Shown: in pieces, positions 23,457-34,143 of the stretch
Numbering within the stretch: the first letter of the stretch is position 1
Layout: every line of letters starts with the position of its first letter
Assembly: GCF_000835495.1 (NCBI RefSeq)
Contig: NW_015622545.1
Span: forward strand, 2,744,777-2,808,776
DNA: 64,000 nt
From: Cladophialophora immunda
Taxonomy: Eukaryota > Ascomycota > Eurotiomycetes > Chaetothyriales > Herpotrichiellaceae
Direction: 5' to 3'
The notes under the pieces: model-generated
What the model saw: the letters and a program-made list of their open reading frames with translations, nothing else
Database searches by the model: none
Told to the model about the DNA's origin: nothing
Position numbers and translations under genes: made by a program

Positions 23457-25454
23457 ATGAGCGATTCTTCAGAAGACGATCAGCCCTTCAATCTTCGCGA
23501 CTACGACGACGACGAATCTGACGACGAGCGACCACATAAGAGACGGAAGACGACAAAGATTTTGCGCAGCCGTGGGCTTGGGTTCGTCAAATCTACCGGC
23601 CAAGAAGAGGGGCAGGACGGTGCAAGAGACGGGGAAGCTGAAGATGAGGAACCATACATTGATGACGAAAGACCCTCTATGGGCATGGGTATGGGCCTGG
23701 GAATGGGCGCTGGTATGAGTGGATTTCGGAGCTCCTTCAACATAGGCGAATACAACGACGAGGAAGCAGGGGCAGAAAGAGCCACTCCGCCGCCGGACAT
23801 GTCTCCCCAAAGGCAATCAGACAAGACTCGCCGTATGGGCCCTTCAGTGTTTGGTGCCGGCGGACGGATGAACAAAAATTCCTTTGCGGCGCGAATGATG
23901 GCAAAACAAGGCTATGTTGAAGGCCAAGGTCTAGGAAAATCAGGGCAGGGGATAACAGCACCTATCCAGGCCAAAGTGCTGCAAAGTCGGGCTGGCCTGG
24001 GTCAAGGAACCGGGACACCCGAACCTCCTCACAGGAAACAAGACGCAGGAAAGGAAAAGACGTCTTCCAAAGCGTCGACACCTGGCACAAGCACACCGCG
24101 GATCAAGGCACCTCCCAAGGCCAAATATGCCGTCGCGGCAATCGAGTCGAGGGGCCTCCACGTCCCTGAAGCCATGAAGCAAATCATTGTCGATGCAACT
24201 GGAGCCGAAACCAAGACCGTGACCTCCTTATCAGGCTTCTCAACCCCTACCAGAGAAGCCTCGCCATCACCGGCGCTCGAAGCCGCAAAAGCCACTTCCC
24301 GTATAAGGCTCCAACTGCAGGCGTTTGCCGACGCCTGGGACTCAACAAAAGACCAAGAAAGTCATCTGGAGCAGGAAGAAATTCAGCTCGGCGCTGCATT
24401 GGTATTACATGAAGAAGAGATCCAACGCTACAACGACATTATCTCCGCATTTGAACGGGTCACTGTGGACGACTCGAATGAGTCTCGAGACTGGAACTCA
24501 TCCATATCCCGCCTCCAGGAGATTCAAGTCCGCTCGTCGCACTATATTTCCGAGCTTTCGCTCCCCGAACTCACTGCTTCCTGCCTGGAAACACCTTTCC
24601 GGCGCGAAATAGTTGAGTGGGATCCTCTTTCTGACCCAACTCACCTCATTGACTCGTTGAAGTCGATCGACCAGCTTCTCGAGGTCGAAAAGTCAAGGTC
24701 CTCCCGCCACCGCAAACGCACGACCTACTTTGAGTCGTTGCTGCTGCTGCATTGGTATCCACGCATACGCACGGCATTGTCCAAAGAATGGGACATCTAC
24801 GATCCAGACCCGGCCTATAATCTGATCGAGGCTTGGACGCCACTCCTCCCTCCTTTCCTAATCTACAAGATCCTGCATGAAACCGTGATTCCGCGGTTAA
24901 TCAAGGCTGTCAAACGATTCCCCAAGACACTCGACTCTGGCACATTCGGCGGGGAAAGAAGCAAGAAGTCTAGTCGGGCTCCAGATATGCACACCTGGCT
25001 CTTCGACTGGTGGACGCTCATCTCGTCCGAGACGCTCGACCTCGAACGGTTCCCCGAGCTCAAATCCCTCGTCAAGGCCAAAGTCGACGCCGACTCGTGG
25101 GCCCACTGGAAACCGCTGCTCGGGTCGAGGAAACCCAAACTGCTCCCGTCAGCCACCCCTGCCAAGCAACGTACCACCACCGCCGCTTCAGCTACCGCGG
25201 CTGGTCTCAGCGAAGCCATGGAGGAGATGACGTTCAGATCGCTCGTCGAGGAATGGTGCTCGGAGCACAACCTCCTTCTGCAGACCTCGCACAAGTCCGA
25301 CGCCTTTGGGCGGCTGCTGTACAGGCTGCAAGATGCCGAGAGACGGAATCGCGGGATCCTGGTATATTTGCAGGACGACGTCGTGTTTGGGGCCGAAGAC
25401 GGAGAGCCGTACGCGTTGGACGAGCGGTTGATCGCCAAGGCCCGCGGAAAGTAA
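23457..25454 (+). CDS. TFIP11/Ntr1-type G-patch spliceosome-disassembly factor
   Basis: Predicted nuclear protein of 665 residues in a single exon. An acidic/basic N-terminus with KRRK leads to a G-patch at about residues 135-185 (GRMNKNSFAARMMAKQGY, GQGLGKSGQG, ending in SRAGLGQG). A helical GCFC-type region follows, and the C-terminus (EWCSEHNLLLQ ... GRLLYRLQD ... GILVYLQDDVVF) is that of TFIP11 relatives. In yeast and animals this family recruits the DEAH helicase Prp43/DHX15 through the G-patch to release the intron-lariat spliceosome. A Met/Gly repeat (MGMGMGLGMGAGM) near residue 78 is low-complexity. The match is good at both ends, and length is in the fungal range. Confidence 0.88.
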   Translation: MSDSSEDDQPFNLRDYDDDESDDERPHKRRKTTKILRSRGLGFVKSTGQEEGQDGARDGEAEDEEPYIDDERPSMGMGMGLGMGAGMSGFRSSFNIGEYNDEEAGAERATPPPDMSPQRQSDKTRRMGPSVFGAGGRMNKNSFAARMMAKQGYVEGQGLGKSGQGITAPIQAKVLQSRAGLGQGTGTPEPPHRKQDAGKEKTSSKASTPGTSTPRIKAPPKAKYAVAAIESRGLHVPEAMKQIIVDATGAETKTVTSLSGFSTPTREASPSPALEAAKATSRIRLQLQAFADAWDSTKDQESHLEQEEIQLGAALVLHEEEIQRYNDIISAFERVTVDDSNESRDWNSSISRLQEIQVRSSHYISELSLPELTASCLETPFRREIVEWDPLSDPTHLIDSLKSIDQLLEVEKSRSSRHRKRTTYFESLLLLHWYPRIRTALSKEWDIYDPDPAYNLIEAWTPLLPPFLIYKILHETVIPRLIKAVKRFPKTLDSGTFGGERSKKSSRAPDMHTWLFDWWTLISSETLDLERFPELKSLVKAKVDADSWAHWKPLLGSRKPKLLPSATPAKQRTTTAASATAAGLSEAMEEMTFRSLVEEWCSEHNLLLQTSHKSDAFGRLLYRLQDAERRNRGILVYLQDDVVFGAEDGEPYALDERLIAKARGK

Positions 25455-25793
25455 CAAAACAAAGCCGTGGACTTGGAAAGGACGAACCATCCATCAACCC
25501 CGAGGGAGAAGGTCAGATGCCAGGGAGTTTGCGTCCATGGACGGGCTCTCGAGGGAGGGCTGTCTCCGTACGCGTATCTGACGAGAACACACACAGCTGT
25601 GCACATCAATCATAGCCCCAGGAATTTGGAGAGCGAAGACAAAAAGATCGCTTTATCTCTGTTGTTGGAATGCAAACCGCAAAGCGCGCTTCCCAGATTT
25701 GAACCCCCCCCCTTGGTCTAGTAAGTAGTAGTAGCTAGGTATGTGGATAGATACTCCGTACATTTCGAAGAATTCCCGCGCCAGCCCAGGCCA

Positions 25794-25817
25794 CGACAAC
25801 GACAACGACAACGACAA
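25794..25817 (+). repeat. (CGACAA)4 hexanucleotide repeat
   Basis: Four perfect copies of CGACAA in non-coding sequence. Confidence 0.9.
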
Positions 25818-25922
25818 CGGTGATCCAACTCAACTCAAACTCAACTCGCTTCTTTCCCAAGCAGAGCTCGCGCCAGGCTGTGTGATCCGAGATAGAAATA
25901 GCGGAGAAAGGGAGGTAGGTAG

Positions 25923-25938
25923 GTGTGTGTGTGTGTGT
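25923..25938 (+). repeat. (GT)8 microsatellite
   Basis: Eight GT units in non-coding sequence. Confidence 0.85.
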
Positions 25939-26143
25939 CCAGACGTGTGAATTTATGGCAGGCTGCATGCATATCCAAACTTTGCAAGGAAGATTGTTGA
26001 CCCGCTTTTCCTTCTCTTTTCCCTCAACGATGTAAAAAAAGAATACCTTGGATCTGTTTGTTCCCCGTCATCATCAAGTATCGTCCGTCAGAGGGGAAAA
26101 ACAACGTGTTGACACCCCTATATATCCCACAGCTTGCTTGTGA

Positions 26144-26144
<1 letters not shown>

Positions 26145-26177
<33 letters not shown>

Positions 26178-26179
26178 TC
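26145..26179 (+). repeat. (CT)n microsatellite
   Basis: Thirteen CT units, one CA interruption, then three more CT units. It lies about 120 bp beyond the stop of the naphthol reductase, probably in its 3' flank. Confidence 0.9.
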
Positions 26180-26299
26180 GCGGAAATGAAAAAAAGTCTT
26201 GTTCTAGCTCCTTCGTGCCTCCACCCCGTAACCGCCTTTCTTCAATGTCATGTCTGGGTTTCGGATCCAAAACTCCCGTCATTTTTCGTGGCCCCCTTT

Positions 26300-27326
26300 T
26301 TACATGCAAGCGGCGCCGTCAATGCCGATGATCTTGCCGTTCACCCACTCGCCGTCCTGCGAGGCCAGGAAGCAAGTGACGCGGGCAACGTCGATGGGCT
26401 GGCCGACGCGGTTCATGGGCGACCACGTGGCGGCGTACTCGTCGACCTGGTCGTCGGACAGGTTCATGCCGTTGGGGATGTACTCTCTGCAGACGGCGTG
26501 GTACATGTCGGTCTTGATGCCGCCGGGGGCGACGGCGTTGACGGTGATCTTCTTGTCGCCGCAGTCGATGGCCATGCAGCGGACAAAGGTCTCAATGGCG
26601 CCCTTGGAGCCCGAGTAGACGGTGTGCTTGGGCACGCCCTTGGCCTGGCCGGTGATGGAGCCCATCAGGATGATGCGGCCGCCGACCTCGAGGTTCTTGT
26701 ATGCCTCCCGGGCCACGAAGAACTGGCCTCGGGTGTTGATGTTGAAGACACGGTCGAATTCTTCCTCGGTGACGTCCTTCAAGTGGCCGAAGGAGACGAC
26801 GCCCGAGTTGGAAACCACAATGTCCAGCTTGCCAAAGTGCTTCTTGGCCTCGGCGAACATGCTGATGATCTGGGAGACGTCCGACACGTTGGCTTGGACG
26901 GCGATCGAGTCTCGGCCGAGGGCCTTGATCTCGGCCACCAGCTCGTCGGCGGCCTTGGAGGAGTTGGCATAGTTGACCACAACGTCGGCGCCACGGCGAG
27001 CGAGTTCGAGAGCGGTCTCACGGCCCATACCTCGCCCTGTATTGTGTCCGTTCTGTTAGCCTTCTCTCTTTTTCTCTCCTATCTTTTCCCAGGGTGGGAG
27101 ACGGAAATTTGGTGGGGGAAGAGGCGGTGAAGGGCCAGGTCCAGGAATCTTGTCTCAGGGAAGGGCTGCTCGCACTCTTCCAACTGGACTTGGACCTCCT
27201 CTTTCTCTGGGACGTACCTGATCCTGTCACAAGGGCAACTTTGCCAGTGAGGAGGTAGCTGGGGACGGGCTGGTCGACAGCGGGTGCAGAGCCATTGGCA
27301 AGTCTGGTCGAGTTTCGTTTAGACAT
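26300..27326 (-). CDS. polyhydroxynaphthalene reductase (DHN-melanin type SDR)
   Basis: Predicted NADPH-dependent short-chain reductase of 281 residues. Coding order is 27326-27218 and 27036-26300; the 181 bp intron splits the Gly-rich nucleotide loop and its removal gives VTGSGRGMGRE. The catalytic Ser is in [15 protein letters not shown] and the Tyr/Lys pair in YSGSKGA. The blocks [32 protein letters not shown] and [19 protein letters not shown] are those of tetrahydroxynaphthalene reductase, which reduces 1,3,6,8-tetrahydroxynaphthalene to scytalone; close paralogues act on trihydroxynaphthalene or versicolorin. No polyketide synthase or scytalone dehydratase lies in the window, so the melanin genes are not clustered here. 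Four- versus three-hydroxy preference cannot be decided by eye. Confidence 0.9.
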
Positions 27327-29620
27327 GGTGAGAGCGGTGTGGAGGGTTTGTGTGTGAAGAAGTGATGAGGAAGCAGCAGAATAGTATCCAAAAGATAGCA
27401 AGAGATGCAGACAGACGAGAGCAGAGGGTATGTACAGCACTCGAGGAAGAAGGGAGCGAAGACGAGGAAAATGAGTTTTATTGCACAAAAAGGTCACGGT
27501 GTTAGGATAAGGGGTGGTGATTGTTTGTGCCCCCCCCCTCCCCTCTTCCGTCTTCCCTCCACCAAAAAGTTCGATTGGGAATATTATTTTTAACAGCCCA
27601 TCAGCCGCAGCTAATGCTGTGAGTGGGGGACGGCGATCGGCCTAGTTGGCTTAGCGGCCACTAATGGGCGACGCTCAGGGCCTGCGTTTGCTGCCAGGGG
27701 CCCGACGCTGAGGGGCACCTGTCACTGGTCCACGGGGATCGTCAGGTGCGAACTAGTGGATGGAGGGGCATCTTAACGACTCAACCACCACCCCGACCAC
27801 CATTGCGGTTCACCTAACGCGTACTTGTAGGGTCCTGAGCACTAAAGCATAGCCACAGGGGAGGGCGGACAGGGGGGCCACACCCCGAAAAGGTGCGCCA
27901 GGTGCCCACCTGCAGCTGTCTAGGGACGAGTCGGTGGCCCTTTCTGGTCCCGAGTCTTGGGCTGGGCGTTGAACTTGTGAGATCTCTCACCGCCCCCGGG
28001 TTCCGGGTTCCTGAACATGGCTGATGGGGGCCATCTTTTCTCTGTTTCCCCCCCCTCACACCTGGTCTCCTTCCTGCACAAACATGCTTCTGCTCGCTCG
28101 TCTGCTGCAGTCTGCTTGTCGCTCCCTTGCCAAGGAGGAACGAGTCGCTGACCTGATGAATGCCCTGATCCCGCAGTGAGGAAGAGGATGCCCGACAGGT
28201 ATACCCTTTTCTGGTTGCAAGGCGCGCCCCTCGGTCCCCTCCCACGCTTCGGGCCCGGACTGGGTCTGGCTCTCGGCTTCTGACGAGTCGGCAGCTTTGC
28301 ACGATTCAGGGGCCACCGAGGGGCCATTTGGGATTTGAGATACGCAGAGAGGTCTTCGCGTATTGTTTTCTTGTACGAACGCTATTCACTCGATAGCCTG
28401 TAACCCATTCGCTTCGTACACTTGAGATTGTCACAAAAAGAGCTATCTCGGAGATTTCTCTTCCCTCGTTCTGGAGTCTGGTGGCAGTTCTAGGCCCTCC
28501 TCACCGTCAGACAAGAGAGTCGGTAAGGCTGCCGCTAAAGAATCGGTTTCCTTCGTGGGTACGTGTTGTTGGGCGGACCGGCATGAGACTGATACTGATG
28601 CGTAAACACTGCCTGCACCTGTATCGAATATCTGTACTCGGTACCCAATTCAGTAAGCCCAAAACAACCATGAAAATGGTTTTCTTCGTTGTGTTCCCTG
28701 CCTCCCTTCCCGTCCCGGCCTGCATGAGAAACCTACCTACGTATGGGCAGCCAACGGGACTGTCCTCCGCGGGCTTCATCCGCGTACACATACCGTTGTG
28801 TTTATTTGCGCAGTGCTGGACTTGCTTGGTCCGGATGTGCGTGTGCGTAAAACGCCCTGGACATTTCCACGCAAAGTCCGTTGATGCTACTATCTAAGTT
28901 GGCTGGGTGCTTGGAGCCTCGTGGCGGACGCCAGTGGCAGAAAAAGGGGCTCCGAAAGCGGGGTGTTGGACTCCGGCGCTAAAAGGGAGGCAAAAGAGTT
29001 GAGAGAGAGAGGGAGAAATGATGGGGGCAGCGGGAACCGGAAGGGGAATTGCGCCTGGCATTGCCACTGCGGATCTCCACGTGCTGTCCACGTGACAAGG
29101 GGCTTTTGACTTCATCGTCGCTTGCGTCCTTCATTGTCATCATTGTTCTAGGCGACAACAAGGGGCTCGTCCTGGCTATGAAATGTACGGATAATCGGGC
29201 TCAATTGCTCGGTGTCGACCATGACTTAATCCTGCCACAGACTCGAGAGTTCTTCCTCGGTACCGCTTCAGGGTCAAACCTGTTGCTAGACTTAGCAGAA
29301 GAGCATGTTGGAGTGACGATGCTTGCCGCAGATCGGTGGTGTGTGTGGTAACGCTCGAATCGAACATCGTTTACCCTTGAAGAACCTCATATCGCAGATG
29401 TGACAGTGTTAGATTCCTGCCCAAAGTTGTTGAATGGAACCCACTTTGTCAGTCTGGCGTGGTCGGTCTGCCAAACAGGACCGTCGCACATCGAAGACTT
29501 CCACTTCACTGTGCCGGTATGTTTTCAGAGATGCCTTGGACAGTCAGGAGCGGGTAAACTTGCAACATTGCCGAAGGATAGGATGGCATTCGACCTGCCA
29601 TCAGTTCCTGCGTGCAGTCG
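27327..29620. other. 2.3 kb gene-free stretch
   Basis: Pyrimidine-rich tract at about 27530-27562 (C run followed by CCCTCTTCC), about 200 bp upstream of the reductase start and typical of fungal promoters. The remainder has only short frames on both strands with no family resemblance. No RNA gene was recognised. Confidence 0.45.
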
Positions 29621-31684
29621 TCACCTGAGCGCAAAGATTCTGGAGTCTTCAACCGCAACCCTGATCATCTTTTTCACTTCGGATTTCCAATTGCTCTCAC
29701 GCCACTTCTCCCACCGGCCAAACCCTTCGTCAGCTTCCAGATTTAACGTCTCATAGCCTTCCTTGATGACCTTTTGAATCGCTGCCGGTGACTGATGCGT
29801 CTTCTTGCCGTGTTGTACTTTCAATAATTCATGATAATGAGATGAGACGCTAATCAGTGCCTCGACCGACCGTTTCAATGTATCGGATGGGGAACCTCCG
29901 TCGCAGTAGGCTTGTTTGAACCTGTGCAGAACATCGTTCGCCTCAATGAGCTTGTAGAAAAAGTCGTCAAAACTGGCGGGATCTGGTAAGAATCCGTCGC
30001 CCTTTGACAAGCAGAATGCAGCTAAACTCGCAAGCGTGGCACACAAATCTTCCCGAATATCTCTGACATGTTTGAGGTCGCTGGCATATTGCGTCAGGAA
30101 TCGCATGAGTGACAAGAGCGAGCCCCAAATGTATGCCCAATGATGCTGAAGACGCGTCTTGGTCTGCTCGAGGTGGGTAATGATACGTAAGATGATACCC
30201 AAGGCAAGGCTATACAGCCGCACGTCCAGTCTCTTTCTCAGATTGTGGCTAAGAATATCCGTACATACATCCAGAATGGCAGTTGCCGGGATTCTTGCAG
30301 ATGTGACCAATGGAAGGTGAGGCGGCCTTTGGCGACATAATCGGAATAAGGCCTTGGAATCTGCCGAGCAGATTCTCTTAGCCAGTACGGCGTCTTCCAC
30401 GATTATCCTGATAGACAGCAGGCTCAAGACGGCATATGTCGACTGTCGTGGTCCACGGTAGGCGTGATGTGAGATATATGAGGCCATCGACAAGAATGCG
30501 GAAAATGGTGTCTCTTTGTCTTTGTCGGCTGCTAGATTCAAAAGATTCGCAGCAAACAGTTTGTTTGCTTGGGTGAAGGAGTAAAGCGAAAGGATACAAG
30601 CTGCATCTTCTCCAGGCAGAGAAAGGAGCAAAGCCTTGGCTTCCTCCTCTGAGGGAGGCGCTGGTTTCCTTGCGTCAGTTGATAACGCCCGAAGCCCGAC
30701 CATGACAAGCGTCGAGTTCAAACTCCATGGTGCAGGATAGTCATCTTGGACAAACACGTACTGCTCACGTATCGTTAAACATGCTGTGGCGAAATTGCGA
30801 ACCAGAAGTCGAATTGTTTCCTCGTTGACGAAGTCCTCCAGCCGGTTCTGGTACACATTCTGGGCTTCAAATTTGTTGTAACTGGATAGGATGCCGATGA
30901 CGATGAATGCCTTGAGGGCGGTAGTGGGACATTCGGGTATATCGTGGACATACTGGATTCCACATGAGTATGATTTTCAATCACTGCCGAAAGTGCCTAC
31001 CTTCATCAACGCCGAGAACAGATCACGGTGCATGAAATAGGTAATGAGACTTGTGTGGAATCCGCCAGCAACCAATGCGAGGACGGTATCCAGTGCTTTG
31101 CTCCGCAAAGAATCCTTCTCCGCCTGGCGGATGGTTGTTTCAAGGTTATGGACAAGGTCAGACATCAACCTATCTATCGTGTCCAGCCCGGAAAGTACTT
31201 CGATGACGTCGGTATTGAGATTGGTGTACTTCTTGGTGAATACAGCGCACAGGAAAGCTGTCAAATTCTTGAAGAGATCGGATTCAGTACGTCTATCGGA
31301 GGAGAGAGCAGTACAGGAGCAACGTACGTCTAGGGCATTCTCATTCCGGGGGGAATCTCCCGAGCCTGCTTCAGCTATGGCACGCCTGAAAAATACCCTC
31401 ATCTGAGCCTAAGAGTCCGTTAGATGCGAGAAACCAGCGGCCGTAAGCGTGAGAGCTGACTATACTTGCATATGGACCAGATCAAAAGCTGTCATGGGCT
31501 CGAGAATGTCATAGAGTCGCTGTTTGTCGGGCTTGAGCAGGAAGAATTCCCGCCAGAACCCTTCAGAAGGCACTGAATCATCGGCATCCTCGTTTGCAAG
31601 AACGTTGAAGAGGTGGAGATAGAGCTGGATGATTTTGGGTTCAAAGGAGTCTGGCCTTGTTTGTTGAGTCAGGGGTGTTTCCAT
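29621..31684 (-). CDS. ARMH3-like armadillo-helical protein (DUF1741)
   Basis: Predicted all-helical protein of 632 residues. Coding order is 31684-31466, 31408-31328, 31267-31001 and 30952-29621, with introns of 57, 60 and 48 bp. Each join falls inside a family block: GFWREFFLLKPDK in exon 1, NLTAFLCAVFTKKYTN opening exon 3, and YVHDIPE...ILSSYNKFEAQN opening exon 4. The DUF1741 portion includes YSFTQANKLFAANLLNL, HNLRKRLDVRLYSLALGIIL and SSHYHELL. The animal homologue ARMH3 (C10orf76) works at the Golgi with PI4KB and GBF1; the fungal role is not established. The gene is divergent from ISA1. Confidence 0.85.
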
Positions 31685-32291
31685 GTCGATGGCAGGCGTT
31701 CAGAGTTGGGATCGTCGGCGAGGCAACCTGAGTTCATAGTCCTGAATCGGGACGAGAGCAGTCTCTGTGAAGGCAAAAGAATCAATAACCGGAGGCTGTG
31801 GGCGAAGTGCGCTCGCTGAACGAAGTATGCAAAACTGGACAACGACGCTGACGAGGTTCAGTCATACAAGTGTGGCCGGTGGTCGGAGCGCCACTGGGAG
31901 CTGCTAGCGTCAGAAGGGCAGACTTATTCTTCTCCGAAGTAAGGCTTCACAGAAAGCACTTGTTTTGAGCCCAGATCGTCATTTCTACCTTACGTCTGCA
32001 CTGAGCACTGAACAGACAAAAGCATATCAGATGAGCGAAAGGAAACGAATTATCGGTGTCACGTGGTGATTGAAATCAGTCAATGCCGATTGGCTGGCCA
32101 ACGGAGCGAATTCGGCTGACAAACTCGGAGGTAGAAGAATGACGAACTGCCTCTTCAATCTGCGCCTCCATGTTCAACTCGAATTCTATCTGCCCAATGT
32201 TTCTATATACCCTCACACATGCTCTTTCCTCCAGCGCTATAGCTGCAACTCCAGCACTGAGAGACTAGACAGTTACTGGCATCCTTCTACA
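31685..32291. promoter_or_regulatory. bidirectional promoter, ARMH3-like and ISA1
   Basis: About 600 bp between two divergent start codons. No other gene seen. Confidence 0.5.
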
Positions 32292-33047
32292 ATGTCGGCG
32301 ACACATTTTGTCCCTACAACCTCTTCATCCATTATCTTCTTCCGAGCCCTGGCAATTGCCTCGACAGCCCGATCCTGCCCTCACCATGCTTTGAGGACCT
32401 TCTCTTCTAGCATAGCCACTCGGCAATCGTCAAAGCGAGAATTATACACCACACCATCTTATCAGCCTCATACACTGCCCGCAGATTTTCCTCTACCTCC
32501 CAGAAACACCAACATTCCTGACACCTCGATCGCCGGACCTCAAACGCAACTCAGTGGCACGAGACAAGACCAACGAAGCGCTGCACAGCAGAACAAACTT
32601 GACGAGGCCGCAAGTATAAGTGTGCCAGAAAGAGTGGCGCAGAAACCGAAGCCAGTAGAGACAGCGCAACCCGAGCAGCCCAAAGCTGCGAAACCCCGGC
32701 GAAGCAAACTACGGCCTCGGAAAGCTGCCATGACGATAACACCCACCGCGCTGGTTCATCTACGCGAACTTCTGGATCAACCCGAACCCAAGATGATCAG
32801 GGTGGGCGTCAAGAATCGCGGCTGCTCGGGTCTTGCATATCATTTGGAATATGTAGACAAGCCTGCCGCGTTTGACGAAGTCGTCGAGCAAGAGGGCGTT
32901 AAGGTCTTGATTGACAGCAAAGCGCTCTTTAGCATCATCGGGAGTGAAATGGATTGGCAGGAAGATAAGCTGAGTGCTCGGTTTATTTTCAAGAATCCTA
33001 ACATCACTGAGCAATGCGGCTGTGGCGAGTCCTTCAGCGTGTCGTAA
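32292..33047 (+). CDS. ISA1: mitochondrial iron-sulfur cluster assembly protein Isa1
   Basis: A-type scaffold/carrier of 251 residues needed for maturation of mitochondrial [4Fe-4S] enzymes. The N-terminal 45 residues (FFRALAIASTARSCPHHALR) look like a transit peptide. A low-complexity linker rich in Lys, Pro and Gln follows. The C-terminal domain from about residue 145 has the three conserved Cys: one in VKNRGCSGLAYHLEY and two in QCGCGESFSV at the very end. ATG 32292 was chosen because the targeting sequence begins there; the frame upstream is open but not conserved. It is a single exon. Confidence 0.93.
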   Translation: MSATHFVPTTSSSIIFFRALAIASTARSCPHHALRTFSSSIATRQSSKRELYTTPSYQPHTLPADFPLPPRNTNIPDTSIAGPQTQLSGTRQDQRSAAQQNKLDEAASISVPERVAQKPKPVETAQPEQPKAAKPRRSKLRPRKAAMTITPTALVHLRELLDQPEPKMIRVGVKNRGCSGLAYHLEYVDKPAAFDEVVEQEGVKVLIDSKALFSIIGSEMDWQEDKLSARFIFKNPNITEQCGCGESFSVS

Positions 33048-33174
33048 TAGACGAATGCATCAGATACTTCAGGCTCAACAGAGCATATTTACGAAGAGCC
33101 AATACAATGATCGAAAATCCGTACAGAGAGTATCTATCGTGCGCAGGCTGGCGTTGACAACCATTGGTTCCGCC

Positions 33175-33614
33175 CTAGTATACGCCCTTTTCATAATCGA
33201 TTACTCGGACATCTTCGAACCTGGGTCCGTTCTTCTTGACGAATTCTTGGTGGACTGGATCATTGGCAACATAATAGTCTCGATCCTCCTTTGACGCGAA
33301 CTCGACGACGAAGCCATGGGTGAATCCTCCCTTTGACTTGGTCAGTGCCCGCCTTTCGCCCCGTGGATGAGTTGTGGGATCACACGAACCTGCGCCCCTT
33401 CTGGACTGTTATCTACTCCGCCAGATGAGGAAACAATATATGGCTTGTTGGATGTTGGATGGATACACGTGTGCCTCAAGGACAGCATATCGTCGCAAAA
33501 CTGGCTCTGTCAGACCTGGACTGCTATGTGTCCATCATCGGGAGAGACCTCTTTTCTTTCAGCGTCGCTAAGTGCAGGCTTGAGTTTGAAGAGGACGATA
33601 TGTACAATTGCCAT
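33175..33614 (-). CDS. stress-responsive Dabb-domain protein
   Basis: Small gene of three short exons, easily missed: 33614-33549, 33506-33390 and 33336-33175, giving 114 residues. The start MAIVHIVLFKLKPALSD and the later HGFVVEFASKEDRDYYV and DPVHQEFVKK are hallmarks of the dimeric alpha/beta-barrel (Dabb) stress-responsive family. Members range from small stress proteins to enzymes of olivetolic-acid or polyketide cyclisation type. The first intron is only 42 bp with a weak GTCTCT donor, but both joins are in phase 0 and keep the family spacing. It lies tail to tail with ISA1, 127 bp apart. Function in this fungus is unknown. Confidence 0.82.
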
Positions 33615-34143
33615 TGTACGATGATTCAGTCGAGTTTCGCTGATATGGATCGAAAGATTCTTTCTTATCAAGTCCCTGACTCTTGTCCTTCCTGAATTAC
33701 ACTACATCCATCTAGATCTGTTGTCAAGGCGAGAGTATTCCGTCCTACCATCCATCGAGTTGGTAGCCTGTGGACCCTTCGTGCGGGGTATGTGTGCATT
33801 GTTTTTTCGAGGTCGTCTGCCCCTCTCAGCTGGTCTATCCTCGTTGATTGCAGACGATTACTCGTCGGCCACGCGTTTACTTTCTTGGAAGAACCAGCAT
33901 TTAGCACGATTTCGAGCATCGACATTTCCAAACTTGATCCCATTCCTAACGAGAACGAGCACCTGAAGACACCTACACTGCCACCAAGTTCAAGGATCCC
34001 GCTTGTCCGTCCGCTTCCCCGAGTGTCGAAATCTGCGAGAACCATATAAACTTAACCTGCGCACATCAACGGACTCTCAATCTGGCCGTCCACTAGATTC
34101 CACAATTCCCCTTCACTCCCCATCCTCAAAACCTCCTCTCAAC
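33615..34143. promoter_or_regulatory. divergent promoter, Dabb gene and ureG
   Basis: About 530 bp. A TATAAA at 34045-34050 lies 94 bases before the UreG start codon. No other gene seen. Confidence 0.45.

Larger units (their letters stand above)
25455..26299. other. intergenic rich in simple repeats
   Basis: About 845 bases between convergent genes, with three microsatellites listed separately. No gene seen. Confidence 0.5.

Noticed and set aside
26186..27130. Plus-strand frame of 314 residues
   Set aside because: It is antisense to the naphthol reductase, which has clear SDR motifs; the Val/Gly/Asp-rich reading is a shadow of codon bias.
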